NCBI GenBank assembly: GCA_039105265.1
Contig: JAPFFF010000096.1
Span: forward strand, 1 to 64,000
DNA: 64,000 nucleotides
Reading direction: 5' to 3'
Origin: Tritrichomonas musculus
Taxonomy: Eukaryota; Parabasalia; Tritrichomonadida; Tritrichomonadidae
In this document: positions 1 to 12,160 of the stretch, one piece after another
How positions within the stretch are numbered: the stretch's first letter is position 1
Layout: every line of letters begins with the position of its first letter
Notes under the pieces: generated by a model
What the model was told of the DNA's origin: nothing
Databases searched by the model: none
What the model saw: the letters and a program-made list of their open reading frames with translations, nothing else
Translations under genes and position numbers: made by a program

Positions 1-70
1 TCTATCTAGGGAATCCCCCACTTTTTTTTTGAAAGGTTTATTTCGTAGCTATTCAAAAAGTTCTTAATAC
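1..70. other. Non-repetitive flank of the satellite array
   Basis: This is the only part of the window without the 30/31-bp monomer. It contains a C5 run (15-19), a T9 run (22-30) and otherwise AT-rich sequence with one CpG (in ttcgtag). No open frame of useful length, RNA gene, terminal repeat or transposon end is visible in so short a piece. It is probably the start of ordinary chromosomal DNA, or another repeat, beyond the array edge. Seventy bases are too few to say more. Confidence 0.7.
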
Positions 71-130
71 CAAATTCTAAGCCGAATCCAATCTTCAAAT
101 CAAATTTTGAGCCGAAACAGATTCCACGAG
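71..130 (+). repeat. Two decayed edge monomers of the satellite
   Basis: Bases 71-86 (caaattctaagccgaa) and 101-116 (caaattttgagccgaa) match at 14 of 16 positions and lie exactly 30 bp apart, the array period. Bases 118-140 match the common monomer segment running from cagattcagc to aactgcaatt at 19 of 23 positions, so the second unit runs straight into the regular array. The shared gccgaa replaces the usual gaaccat region. I read these as old, diverged monomers at the array border, where exchange between units is less frequent. The outer unit (71-100) is less certain than the inner one (101-130). Confidence 0.65.
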
Positions 131-2084
131 AACTGCAATTAAATTATCAGATTAAACTACAACTGCAATTTGAATCATCAGATTAAACTACAACTGCAAT
201 TGAACCATTAGATTAAACTACAACTGCAATTTGAACCATTAGATTCAGCTGCAACTGCAATTTGAACCATCAGATTAAACTACAACTTCAATTGAACCAT
301 TAGATTCAGCTACAACTGCAATTTGAACCATCAGATTCAGCTACAACTGCAATTTGAACCATCAGATTAAACTACAACTGCAATTTGAACCATCAGATTA
401 AACTACAACTGCAATTTGAACCATCAGATTAAACTACAACTGCAATTGAATTATCAGATTAAACTACAACTGCAATTTGAACCATCAGATTAAACTACAA
501 CTGCAATTTGAACCATCAGATTAAACTACAACTGCAATTGAACCATTAGATTCAGCTGCAACTTCAATTGAACCATCAGATTCAGCTACAACTGCAATTG
601 AACCATCAGATTCAGCTGCAACTGCAATTGAACCATCAGATTAAACTACAACTGCAATTGAACCATTAGATTCAGCTGCAACTTCAATTGAACCATCAGA
701 TTCAGCTACAACTGCAATTGAACCATCAGATTCAGCTGCAACTGCAATTGAACCATCAGATTAAACTACAACTGCAATTGAACCATCAGATTAAACTACA
801 ACTGCAATTGAACCATCAGATTAAACTACAACTGCAATTGAATTATCAGATTAAACTACAACTGCAATTTGAACCATCAGATTAAACTACAACTGCAATT
901 GAACCATTAGATTCAGCTGCAACTTCAATTGAACCATCAGATTAAACTACAACTGCAATTGAACCATCAGATTAAACTACAACTGCAATTGAATCATCAG
1001 ATTAAACTACAACTGCAGTTGAACCATTAGATTCAGCTACAACTGCAATTTGAACCATCAGATTCAGCTGCAACTGCAATTGAACCATCAGATTAAACTA
1101 CAACTGCAATTTGAACCATCAGATTCAGCTACAACTTCAATTGAACCATTAGATTCAGCTACAACTGCAATTTGAACCATCAGATTAAACTACAACTGCA
1201 ATTGAATTATCAGATTAAACTACAACTGCAATTTGAACCATCAGATTCAGCTACAACTGCAATTTGAACCATCAGATTAAACTACAACTGCAATTGAACC
1301 ATTAGATTCAGCTGCAACTTCAATTGAACCATCAGATTCAGCTACAACTGCAATTGAACCATCAGATTAAACTACAACTGCAATTGAACCATCAGATTCA
1401 GCTGCAACTGCAATTGAACCATCAGATTAAACTACAACTGCAATTGAACCATTAGATTCAGCTGCAACTGCAATTTGAACCATCAGATTAAACTACAACT
1501 GGAATTGAACCATTAGATTCAGCTGTAACTGCAATTTGAACCATTAGATTAAACTACAACTGCAATTGAACCATCAGATTAAACTACAACTGCAGTTGAA
1601 CCATTAGATTCAGCTACAACTGCAATTTGAACCATCAGATTCAGCTACAACTGCAATTTGAACCATCAGATTAAACTACAACTGCAATTGAACCATCAGA
1701 ATAAACTACAACTGCAATTGAACCATCAGATTAAACTACAACTTCAATTGAACCATCAGATTCAGCTGCAACTGCAATTTGAACCATTAGATTAAACTAC
1801 AACTGCAATTGAACCATCAGATTCAGCTACAACTGCAGTTGAACCATTAGATTCAGCTACAACTGCAATTTGAACCATCAGATTCAGCTACAACTGCAAT
1901 TTGAACCATCAGATTAAACTACAACTGCAATTGAACCATCAGATTAAACTACAACTGCAATTGAACCATCAGATTCAGCTGCAACTGCAATTTGAACCAT
2001 TAGATTAAACTACAACTGCAGTTGAACCATTAGATTCAGCTACAACTGCAATTTGAACCATCAGATTCAGCTACAACTGCAATT

Positions 2085-4395
2085 TGAACCATCAGATTAA
2101 ACTACAACTGTAATTTGAACCATTAGATTAAACTACAACTTCAATTGAACCATTAGATTCAGCTGTAACTGCAATTTGAACCATCAGATTCAGCTGCAAC
2201 TGCAATTGAACCATCAGATTAAACTACAACTGCAATTGAATTATCAGATTAAACTACAACTGCAATTTGAACCATCAGATTCAGCTACAACTGCAATTTG
2301 AACCATTAGATTAAACTACAACTGCAATTTGAACCATCAGATTCAGCTACAACTGCAATTGAACCATCAGATTAAACTACAACTGCAGTTGAACCATTAG
2401 ATTCAGCTACAACTGCAATTTGAACCATCAGATTCAGCTACAACTGCAATTTGAACCATCAGATTAAACTACAACTGCAATTTGAACCATTAGATTAAAC
2501 TACAACTTCAATTGAACCATTAGATTCAGCTGTAACTGCAATTTGAACCATCAGATTCAGCTGCAACTGCAATTGAACCATCAGATTAAACTACAACTGC
2601 AATTTGAATCATCAGATTAAACTACAACTGCAATTTGAACCATCAGATTAAACTACAACTGCAGTTGAATCATTAGATTCAGCTACAACTGCAATTTGAA
2701 CCATCAGATTCAGCTGCAACTGCAATTGAACCATCAGATTAAACTACAACTGCAATTTGAACCATCAGATTCAGCTACAACTGCAATTTGAACCATTAGA
2801 TTCAGCTGTAACTGCAATTTGAACCATCAGATTCAGCTGCAACTGCAATTTGAATCATCAGATTAAACTACAACTGCAATTTGAATCATCAGATTAAACT
2901 ACAACTGCAGTTGAATCATCAGATTAAACTACAACTGCAGTTGAACCATTAGATTCAGCTACAACTGCAATTTGAACCATCAGATTCAGCTGCAACTGCA
3001 ATTGAACCATCAGATTAAACTACAACTGCAATTTGAACCATCAGATTCAGCTACAACTGCAATTTGAACCATCAGATTAAACTACAACTGCAGTTGAATC
3101 ATCAGATTAAACTACAACTGCAATTTGAACCATCAGATTAAACTACAACTGCAGTTGAATCATCAGATTAAACTACAACTGCAATTTGAACCATCAGATT
3201 CAGCTACAACTACAATTTGAACCATCAGATTCAGCTACAACTGCAATTGAATCATCAGATTAAACTACAACTGCAATTTGAACCATCAGATTAAACTACA
3301 ACTGCAATTGAATCATCAGATTAAACTACAACTGCAATTTGAACCATCAGATTAAACTACAACTGCAATTTGAACCATTAGATTAAACTACAACTTCAAT
3401 TGAACCATTAGATTCAGCTGTAACTGCAATTTGAACCATCAGATTCAGCTGCAACTGCAATTGAACCATCAGATTAAACTACAACTGCAATTGAACCATC
3501 AGATTAAACTACAACTGCAATTTGAACCATCAGATTCAGCTACAACTGCAATTTGAACCATTAGATTAAACTACAACTGCAATTTGAACCATCAGATTCA
3601 GCTACAACTGCAATTGAACCATCAGATTAAACTACAACTGCAGTTGAACCATTAGATTCAGCTACAACTGCAATTTGAACCATCAGATTCAGCTACAACT
3701 GCAATTTGAACCATCAGATTAAACTACAACTGCAATTTGAACCATTAGATTAAACTACAACTTCAATTGAACCATTAGATTCAGCTGTAACTGCAATTTG
3801 AACCATCAGATTCAGCTGCAACTGCAATTGAACCATCAGATTAAACTACAACTGCAATTTGAATCATCAGATTAAACTACAACTGCAATTTGAACCATCA
3901 GATTAAACTACAACTGCAGTTGAATCATTAGATTCAGCTACAACTGCAATTTGAACCATCAGATTCAGCTGCAACTGCAATTGAACCATCAGATTAAACT
4001 ACAACTGCAATTTGAACCATCAGATTCAGCTACAACTGCAATTTGAACCATTAGATTCAGCTGTAACTGCAATTTGAACCATCAGATTCAGCTGCAACTG
4101 CAATTTGAATCATCAGATTAAACTACAACTGCAATTTGAATCATCAGATTAAACTACAACTGCAGTTGAATCATCAGATTAAACTACAACTGCAGTTGAA
4201 CCATTAGATTCAGCTACAACTGCAATTTGAACCATCAGATTCAGCTGCAACTGCAATTGAACCATCAGATTAAACTACAACTGCAATTTGAACCATCAGA
4301 TTCAGCTACAACTGCAATTTGAACCATCAGATTAAACTACAACTGCAGTTGAATCATCAGATTAAACTACAACTGCAATTTGAACCATCAGATTC
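2085..4395 (+). repeat. 1255-bp higher-order repeat, two near-complete copies
   Basis: Bases about 2085-3140 recur at about 3340-4395. Anchors: the rare gctgtaactg lies at 2529 and 3784; gttgaaccattag begins at 2388 and 3643; and ttgaaccattag begins at 2941 and 4196. All are exactly 1255 bp apart. The order of 30- and 31-bp units and of middle-region variants is preserved, apart from single-base differences such as taattt against caattt near 2111. A further, less exact copy follows at about +1225 bp, around 5421. This is a local tandem duplication of some 41 monomers. Confidence 0.85.
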
Positions 4396-4779
4396 AGCTA
4401 CAACTGCAATTTGAACCATCAGATTCAGCTACAACTACAATTTGAACCATCAGATTCAGCTACAACTGCAATTGAATCATCAGATTAAACTACAACTGCA
4501 ATTTGAACCATCAGATTAAACTACAACTGCAATTGAATCATCAGATTAAACTACAACTGCAATTTGAACCATCAGATTCAGCTGCAACTGCAATTGAACC
4601 ATCAGATTAAACTACAACTGCAATTTGAACCATCAGATTCAGCTACAACTGCAATTTGAACCATCAGATTAAACTACAACTGCAGTTGAATCATCAGATT
4701 AAACTACAACTGCAATTTGAACCATCAGATTCAGCTGCAACTGCAATTGAACCATCAGATTAAACTACAACTGCAATTT

Positions 4780-5660
4780 GAACCATCAGATTCAGCTACA
4801 ACTGCAATTTGAACCATCAGATTAAACTACAACTGCAATTTGAACCATCAGATTCATCTACAACTGCAATTGAACCATCAGATTAAACTACAACTGCAGT
4901 TGAACCATTAGATTCAGCTACAACTGCAATTTGAACCATCAGATTCAGCTACAACTGCAATTTGAACCATCAGATTAAACTACAACTGCAATTTGAACCA
5001 TCAGATTAAACTACAACTGCAGTTGAATCATCAGATTAAACTACAACTGCAGTTGAACCATTAGATTCAGCTAAAACTGCAATTTGAACCATCAGATTAA
5101 ACTACAACTGCAATTGAACCATCAGATTAAACTACAACTGCAATTTGAATCATCAGATTAAACTACAACTTCAATTTGAACCATCAGATTAAACTACAAC
5201 TGCAATTGAACCATCAGATTAAACTACAACTGCAATTTGAACCATCAGATTCAGCTACAACTGCAATTTGAACCATTAGATTCAGCTGTAACTGCAATTT
5301 GAACCATCAGATTCAGCTGCAACTGCAATTTGAATCATCAGATTAAACTACAACTGCAATTTGAATCATCAGATTAAACTACAACTGCAGTTGAATCATC
5401 AGATTAAACTACAACTGCAGTTGAACCATTAGATTCAGCTACAACTGCAATTTGAACCATCAGATTCAGCTGCAACTGCAATTGAACCATCAGATTAAAC
5501 TACAACTGCAATTTGAACCATCAGATTCAGCTACAACTGCAGTTGAATCATCAGATTAAACTACAACTGCAATTTGAACCATCAGATTAAACTACAACTG
5601 CAGTTGAATCATCAGATTAAACTACAACTGCAATTTGAACCATCAGATTCAGCTACAACT
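4780..5660 (+). repeat. Block shared in inverted orientation with 33830-34660
   Basis: The reverse complement of this stretch follows the R3a block at about 33830-34660 almost base for base. A rare variant, cagctaaaactgc near 5068, is matched by gcagttttagctg near 34364, with the same neighbours on both sides. The series of gaatcatcag / gatgattc monomers at 5380-5660 is matched in order at 33830-34130. The differences I saw are single bases plus one extra monomer in this copy near 5250. This shows that the left arm and R3 share recent ancestry despite opposite orientation. Confidence 0.8.
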
Positions 5661-6813
5661 GCAATTTGAACCATCAGATTCAGCTACAACTACAATTTGA
5701 ACCATCAGATTCAGCTACAACTGCAATTGAATCATCAGATTAAACTACAACTGCAATTTGAACCATCAGATTAAACTACAACTGCAATTGAATCATCAGA
5801 TTAAACTACAACTGCAATTTGAACCATCAGATTCAGCTGCAACTGCAATTGAACCATCAGATTAAACTACAACTGCAATTTGAACCATCAGATTCAGCTA
5901 CAACTGCAATTTGAACCATCAGATTAAACTACAACTGCAATTTGAACCATCAGATTAAACTACAACTGCAATTTGAACCATCAGATTCAGCTGCAACTGC
6001 AATTGAACCATCAGATTAAACTACAACTGCAATTTGAACCATCAGATTCAGCTACAACTGCAGTTGAATCATCAAATTAAACTACAACTGCAATTTGAAC
6101 CATCAGATTAAACTACAACTGCAATTTGAACCATCAGATTAAACTACAACTGCAATTGAACCATTAGATTAAACTACAACTGCAATTGAACCATCAGATT
6201 CAGCTACAACTGCAATTTGAACCATCAGATTAAACTACAACTGCAATTGAACCATCAGATTAAACTACAACTGCAATTGAACCATCAGATTAAACTACAA
6301 CTGCAATTGAACCATCAGATTAAACTACAACTGCAATTTGAACCATCAGATTCAGCTGCAACTGCAATTGAACCATCAGATTAAACTACAACTGCAATTT
6401 GAACCATCAGATTAAACTACAACTGCAGTTGAATCATCAGATTAAACTACAACTGCAGTTGAACCATTAGATTCAGCTAAAACTGCAATTTGAACCATCA
6501 GATTCAGCTGCAACTGCAATTGAACCATCAGATTAAACTACAACTGCAATTGAACCATCAGATTAAACTACAACTGCAATTTGAACCATCAGATTCAGCT
6601 ACAACTGCAATTGAACCATCAGATTAAACTACAACTGCAGTTGAATCATCAGATTAAACTACAACTGTAATTTGAACCATTAGATTCAGCTGTAACTGCA
6701 ATTTGAACCATCAGATTCAGCTGCAACTGCAATTTGAACCATCAGATTCAGCTACAACTGCAATTTGAACCATCAGATTAAACTACAACTGCAATTTGAA
6801 CCATCAGATTAAA

Positions 6814-6831
6814 CTACAACTGCAGTTGTAG
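6814..6831. repeat. Head-to-head junction: 18-bp perfect palindrome
   Basis: The sequence ctacaactgcagttgtag is its own reverse complement, with its centre between 6822 and 6823. Left of it all monomers read gaaccatcag on the + strand; right of it all read ctgatggttc. The inner 12 bp, caactgcagttg, is itself a palindrome and occurs inside many ordinary monomers on both arms, for example 1010-1021 and 6908-6919. The junction therefore looks like one monomer's left half joined at that core to the inverted left half of another. No filler bases are present. Confidence 0.93.
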
Positions 6832-7455
6832 CTGAATCTGATGGTTCAATTGCAGTTGTAGCTGAATCTGATGGTTCAAATTGCAGTTGTAGCTGAATCT
6901 AATGGTTCAACTGCAGTTGTAGCTGAATCTGATGGTTCAATTGCAGTTGTAGTTTAATCTGATGGTTCAAATTGCAGTTGCAGCTGAATCTAATGGTTCA
7001 ATTGCAGTTGTAGCTGAATCTAATGGTTCAATTGCAGTTGTAGCTGAATCTGATGGTTCAATTGCAGTTGCAGCTGAATCTGATGGTTCAAATTGCAGTT
7101 GTAGCTGAATCTAATGGTTCAACTGCAGTTGTAGTTTAATCTGATGATTCAACTGCAGTTGTAGTTTAATCTGATGGTTCAATTGCAGTTGTAGTTTAAT
7201 CTAATGGTTCAAATTGCAGTTGTAGCTGAATCTGATGGTTCAAATTGCAGTTGTAGTTTAATCTGATGGTTCAATTGCAGTTGTAGTTTAATCTGATGGT
7301 TCAAATTGCAGTTGTAGTTTAATCTGATGGTTCAATTGCAGTTGTAGTTTAATCTGATGGTTCAATTGCAGTTGTAGTTTAATCTGATGGTTCAATTGCA
7401 GTTGTAGTTTAATCTGATGGTTCAAATTGCAGTTGTAGCTGAATCTGATGGTTCA
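6823..7455 (-). repeat. Transition block next to the junction
   Basis: The monomers here carry R3-like variants (gatgattcaactgcag near 7140, several ggttcaactgcag units) and lack the R1 marker caatcgcag, which first appears near 7487. The variant order does not mirror the first monomers left of the junction. The left side, read outward, gives four 31-bp units in a row, while the right side gives mixed 30- and 31-bp units. The two sides are thus not a simple fold-back copy. Confidence 0.6.
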
Positions 7456-8009
7456 ATTGAAGTTGCAGCTGAATCTAATGGTTCAATCGCAGTTGTAGTT
7501 TAATCTGATGGTTCAAATTGCAGTTGTAGTTTAATCTGATGGTTCAATTGCAGTTGTAGTTTAATCTGATGGTTCAATTGCAGTTGTAGTTTAATCTGAT
7601 GGTTCAATTGTAGTTGTAGTTTAATCTGATGGTTCAAATTGCAGTTGTAGCTGAATCTGATGGTTCAATTGAAGTTGCAGCTGAATCTAATGGTTCAATC
7701 GCAGTTGTAGTTTAATCTGATGGTTCAAATTGCAGTTGTAGTTTAATCTGATGGTTCAATTGCAGTTGTAGTTTAATCTGATGGTTCAATTGCAGTTGTA
7801 GTTTAATCTGATGGTTCAAATTGCAGTTGTAGCTGAATCTAATGGTTCAAATTGCAGTTGTAGTTCAATCTGATTGTTCAAATTGCAGTTGTAGCTGAAT
7901 CTGATGGTTCAATTGCAGTTGTAGTTTAATCTGATGGTTCAAATTGCAGTTGTAGATTAATCTGATGGTTCAATTGAAGTTGTAGCTGAATCTGATGGTT
8001 CAATTGAAG

Positions 8010-11000
8010 TTGCAGCTAAATCTGATGGTTCAATTGAAGTTGCAGCTGAATCTAATGGTTAAATTGCAGTTGTAGTTCAATCTGATTGTTCAAATTGCAG
8101 TTGTAGCTGAATCTGATGGTTCAATTGCAGTTGTAGATTAATCTGATGGTTCAATTGCAGTTGTAGTTTAATCTGATGGTTCAATTGCAGTTGTAGTTTA
8201 ATCTGATGGTTCAATTGCAGTTGTAGTTTAATCTGATGGTTCAATTGCAGTTGTAGTTTAATCTGATGGTTCAAATTGCAGTTGCAGCTGAATCTGATGG
8301 TTCAAATTGCAGTTACAGCTGAATCTAATGGTTCAAATTACAGTTGTAGTTTAATCTGATGATTCAACTGCAGTTGTAGTTTAATCTGATGGTTCAATTG
8401 CAGTTGTAGCTGAATCTGATGGTTCAAATTGCAGTTGTAGTTTAATCTGATGGTTCAATTGCAGTTGTAGTTTAATCTAATGGTTCAAATTGCAGTTGTA
8501 GTTTAATCTGATGGTTCAATTGCAGTTGTAGTTTAATCTATTGATTAGATTGCAGTTGTAGTTTAATCTGATGGTTCAATTGCAGTTGTAGTTTAATCTA
8601 TTGATTAAATTGCAGTTGTAGTTTAATCTAATGGTTCAAATTGCAGTTGTAGTTTAATCTGATGGTTCAATTGCAGTTGTAGTTTAATCTGATGGTTCAA
8701 TTGCAGTTGTAGCTGAATCTGATGGTTCAATTGAAGTTGCAGCTGAATCTAATGGTTCAATCGCAGTTGTAGTTTAATCTGATGGTTCAAATTGCAGTTG
8801 TAGTTTAATCTATTGATTAAATTGCAGTTGTAGTTTAATCTGATGGTTCAATCGCAGTTGTAGTTTAATCTATTGATTAAATTGCAGTTGTAGTTTAATC
8901 TAATGGTTCAATCGCAGTTGTAGTTTAATCTGATGGTTCAAATTGCAGTTGTAGTTTAATCTGATGGTTCAATTGCAGTTGTAGTTTAATCTGATGGTTC
9001 AATTGCAGTTGTAGTTTAATCTGATGGTTCAATTGCAGTTGTAGTTTAATCTGATGGTTCAATTGCAGTTGTAGTTTAATCTGATGGTTCAATTGTAGTT
9101 GTAGTTTAATCTGATGGTTCAAATTGCAGTTGTAGCTGAATCTGATGGTTCAATTGAAGTTGCAGCTGAATCTAATGGTTCAATCGCAGTTGTAGTTTAA
9201 TCTGATGGTTCAAATTGCAGTTGTAGTTTAATCTGATGGTTCAATTGCAGTTGTAGTTTAATCTGATGGTTCAATTGCAGTTGTAGTTTAATCTGATGGT
9301 TCAAATTGCAGTTGTAGCTGAATCTAATGGTTCAAATTGCAGTTGTAGTTCAATCTGATTGTTCAAATTGCAGTTGTAGCTGAATCTGATGGTTCAATTG
9401 CAGTTGTAGTTTAATCTGATGGTTCAAATTGCAGTTGTAGTTTAATCTGATGGTTCAATTGAAGTTGTAGCTGAATCTGATGGTTCAATTGAAGTTGCAG
9501 CTGAATCTGATGGTTCAATTGCAGTTGTAGTTTAATCTGATGGTTCAATTGCAGTTGTAGTTTAATCTGATGGTTCAATTGCAGTTGTAGTTTAATCTGA
9601 TGGTTCAATTGCAGTTGTAGTTTAATCTGATGGTTCAAATTGCAGTTGTAGCTGAATCTGATGGTTCAATTGCAGTTGTAGTTTAATCTAATGGTTCAAT
9701 TGCAGTTGTAGCTGAATCTGATGGTTCAATTGCAGTTGCAGCTGAATCTAATGGTTCAATCGCAGTTGTAGTTTAATCTGATGGTTCAATTGCAGTTGTA
9801 GTTTAATCTGATGGTTCAATTGCAGTTGTAGTTTAATCTGATGGTTCAATTGCAGTTGTAGTTTAATCTGATGGTTCAAATTGCAGTTGTAGCTGAATCT
9901 GATGGTTCAATTGAAGTTGCAGCTGAATCTAATGGTTCAATCGCAGTTGTAGTTTAATCTGATGGTTCAAATTGCAGTTGTAGTTTAATCTGATGGTTCA
10001 ATTGCAGTTGTAGTTTAATCTGATGGTTCAATTGCAGTTGTAGTTTAATCTGATGGTTCAAATTGCAGTTGTAGCTGAATCTAATGGTTCAAATTGCAGT
10101 TGTAGTTCAATCTGATTGTTCAAATTGCAGTTGTAGCTGAATCTGATGGTTCAATTGCAGTTGTAGTTTAATCTGATGGTTCAAATTGCAGTTGTAGCTG
10201 AATCTGATGGTTCAATTGAAGTTGTAGCTGAATCTGATGGTTCAATTGAAGTTGCAGCTGAATCTGATGGTTCAATTGAAGTTGCAGCTGAATCTAATGG
10301 TTAAATTGCAGTTGTAGTTCAATCTGATTGTTCAAATTGCAGTTGTAGTTTAATCTAATGGTTCAAATTGCAGTTGCAGCTGAATCTGATGGTTCAATTG
10401 CAGTTGTAGTTTAATCTGATGGTTCAAATTGCAGTTGTAGCTGAATCTAATGGTTCAAATTGCAGTTGTAGATTAATCTGATGGTTCAATTGAAGTTGCA
10501 GCTGAATCTGATGGTTCAATTGAAGTTGCAGCTGAATCTAATGGTTAAATTGCAGTTGTAGTTCAATCTGATTGTTCAAATTGCAGTTGTAGCTGAATCT
10601 GATGGTTCAATTGCAGTTGTAGATTAATCTGATGGTTCAATTGCAGTTGTAGTTTAATCTGATGGTTCAATTGCAGTTGTAGTTTAATCTGATGGTTCAA
10701 TTGCAGTTGTAGTTTAATCTGATGGTTCAATTGCAGTTGTAGTTTAATCTGATGGTTCAAATTGCAGTTGCAGCTGAATCTGATGGTTCAAATTGCAGTT
10801 ACAGCTGAATCTAATGGTTCAAATTACAGTTGTAGTTTAATCTGATGATTCAACTGCAGTTGTAGTTTAATCTGATGGTTCAATTGCAGTTGTAGCTGAA
10901 TCTGATGGTTCAAATTGCAGTTGTAGTTTAATCTGATGGTTCAATTGCAGTTGTAGTTTAATCTAATGGTTCAAATTGCAGTTGTAGTTTAATCTGATGG

Positions 11001-12160
11001 TTCAATTGCAGTTGTAGTTTAATCTATTGATTAGATTGCAGTTGTAGTTTAATCTGATGGTTCAATTGCAGTTGTAGTTTAATCTATTGATTAAATTGCA
11101 GTTGTAGTTTAATCTAATGGTTCAAATTGCAGTTGTAGTTTAATCTGATGGTTCAATTGCAGTTGTAGTTTAATCTGATGGTTCAATTGCAGTTGTAGCT
11201 GAATCTGATGGTTCAATTGAAGTTGCAGCTGAATCTAATGGTTCAATCGCAGTTGTAGTTTAATCTGATGGTTCAAATTGCAGTTGTAGTTTAATCTATT
11301 GATTAAATTGCAGTTGTAGTTTAATCTGATGGTTCAATCGCAGTTGTAGTTTAATCTATTGATTAAATTGCAGTTGTAGTTTAATCTAATGGTTCAATCG
11401 CAGTTGTAGTTTAATCTGATGGTTCAAATTGCAGTTGTAGTTTAATCTGATGGTTCAATTGCAGTTGTAGTTTAATCTGATGGTTCAATTGCAGTTGTAG
11501 TTTAATCTGATGGTTCAATTGCAGTTGTAGTTTAATCTGATGGTTCAATTGCAGTTGTAGTTTAATCTGATGGTTCAATTGTAGTTGTAGTTTAATCTGA
11601 TGGTTCAAATTGCAGTTGTAGCTGAATCTGATGGTTCAATTGAAGTTGCAGCTGAATCTAATGGTTCAATCGCAGTTGTAGTTTAATCTGATGGTTCAAA
11701 TTGCAGTTGTAGTTTAATCTGATGGTTCAATTGCAGTTGTAGTTTAATCTGATGGTTCAATTGCAGTTGTAGTTTAATCTGATGGTTCAAATTGCAGTTG
11801 TAGCTGAATCTAATGGTTCAAATTGCAGTTGTAGTTCAATCTGATTGTTCAAATTGCAGTTGTAGCTGAATCTGATGGTTCAATTGCAGTTGTAGTTTAA
11901 TCTGATGGTTCAAATTGCAGTTGTAGATTAATCTGATGGTTCAATTGAAGTTGTAGCTGAATCTGATGGTTCAATTGAAGTTGCAGCTGAATCTGATGGT
12001 TCAATTGCAGTTGTAGTTTAATCTGATGGTTCAATTGCAGTTGTAGTTTAATCTGATGGTTCAATTGCAGTTGTAGTTTAATCTGATGGTTCAATTGCAG
12101 TTGTAGTTTAATCTGATGGTTCAAATTGCAGTTGTAGCTGAATCTGATGGTTCAATTGAA
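8010..12160 (-). repeat. 2486-bp spaced duplication within R1a
   Basis: Bases about 8010-9675 recur at about 10496-12160. The attgatta tag cluster begins at 8538 and again at 11024, and runs of 30-bp units starting at 8077, 8925 and 9411 recur at 10563, 11411 and 11897, all 2486 bp apart. The copies differ by a few bases, for example gtagttt against gtagatt near 9440 and 11926. Confidence 0.8.
8538..8885 (-). repeat. attgatta tag cluster, copy 1
   Basis: Four monomers carry ctattgatta in place of ctgatggttca, beginning at 8538 (followed by gattg), 8598, 8810 and 8870. The unit stays 30 bp long. Copies of the four-monomer cluster begin at 11024, 16392, 42618 and 47988, and a shortened two-monomer copy at 51233. 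This makes it a clean marker for tracing R1 duplications. Confidence 0.85.

Larger units (their letters stand above)
131..6822 (+). repeat. Satellite array, left arm, monomers on + strand
   Basis: About 220 head-to-tail monomers of 30 or 31 bp. The length difference is one T: aactgcaattgaacc (30) against aactgcaatttgaacc (31). Common variants are attaaactac, attcagctac and attcagctgc in the middle; ccatcag or ccattag; gaacc, gaatc or gaatt; and aactgcagttg in place of aactgcaattg. Rarer ones are aacttcaattg, ctgtaactgc, cagctaaaactg and aactacaattt. Several of these rare forms recur in the R3 blocks of the right arm, in opposite orientation. There is no gene here: the frames are closed by taa in attaaac and tag in cattag whenever a 31-bp unit shifts phase. 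No foreign insertion was seen. Confidence 0.97.

Noticed and set aside
22-30. T9 run as a polymerase III terminator or poly(A) tail of a retroelement on the opposite strand
   Set aside because: No promoter boxes, element body or target duplication lie in the 70 bp available.
688-885. Open frame of 65 codons on the + strand in the left arm
   Set aside because: It is six 30-bp monomers in a row read in the phase without stops. It ends as soon as a 31-bp unit shifts the frame. There is no start context, codon bias or conserved domain, and the same peptide recurs wherever 30-bp units run together.
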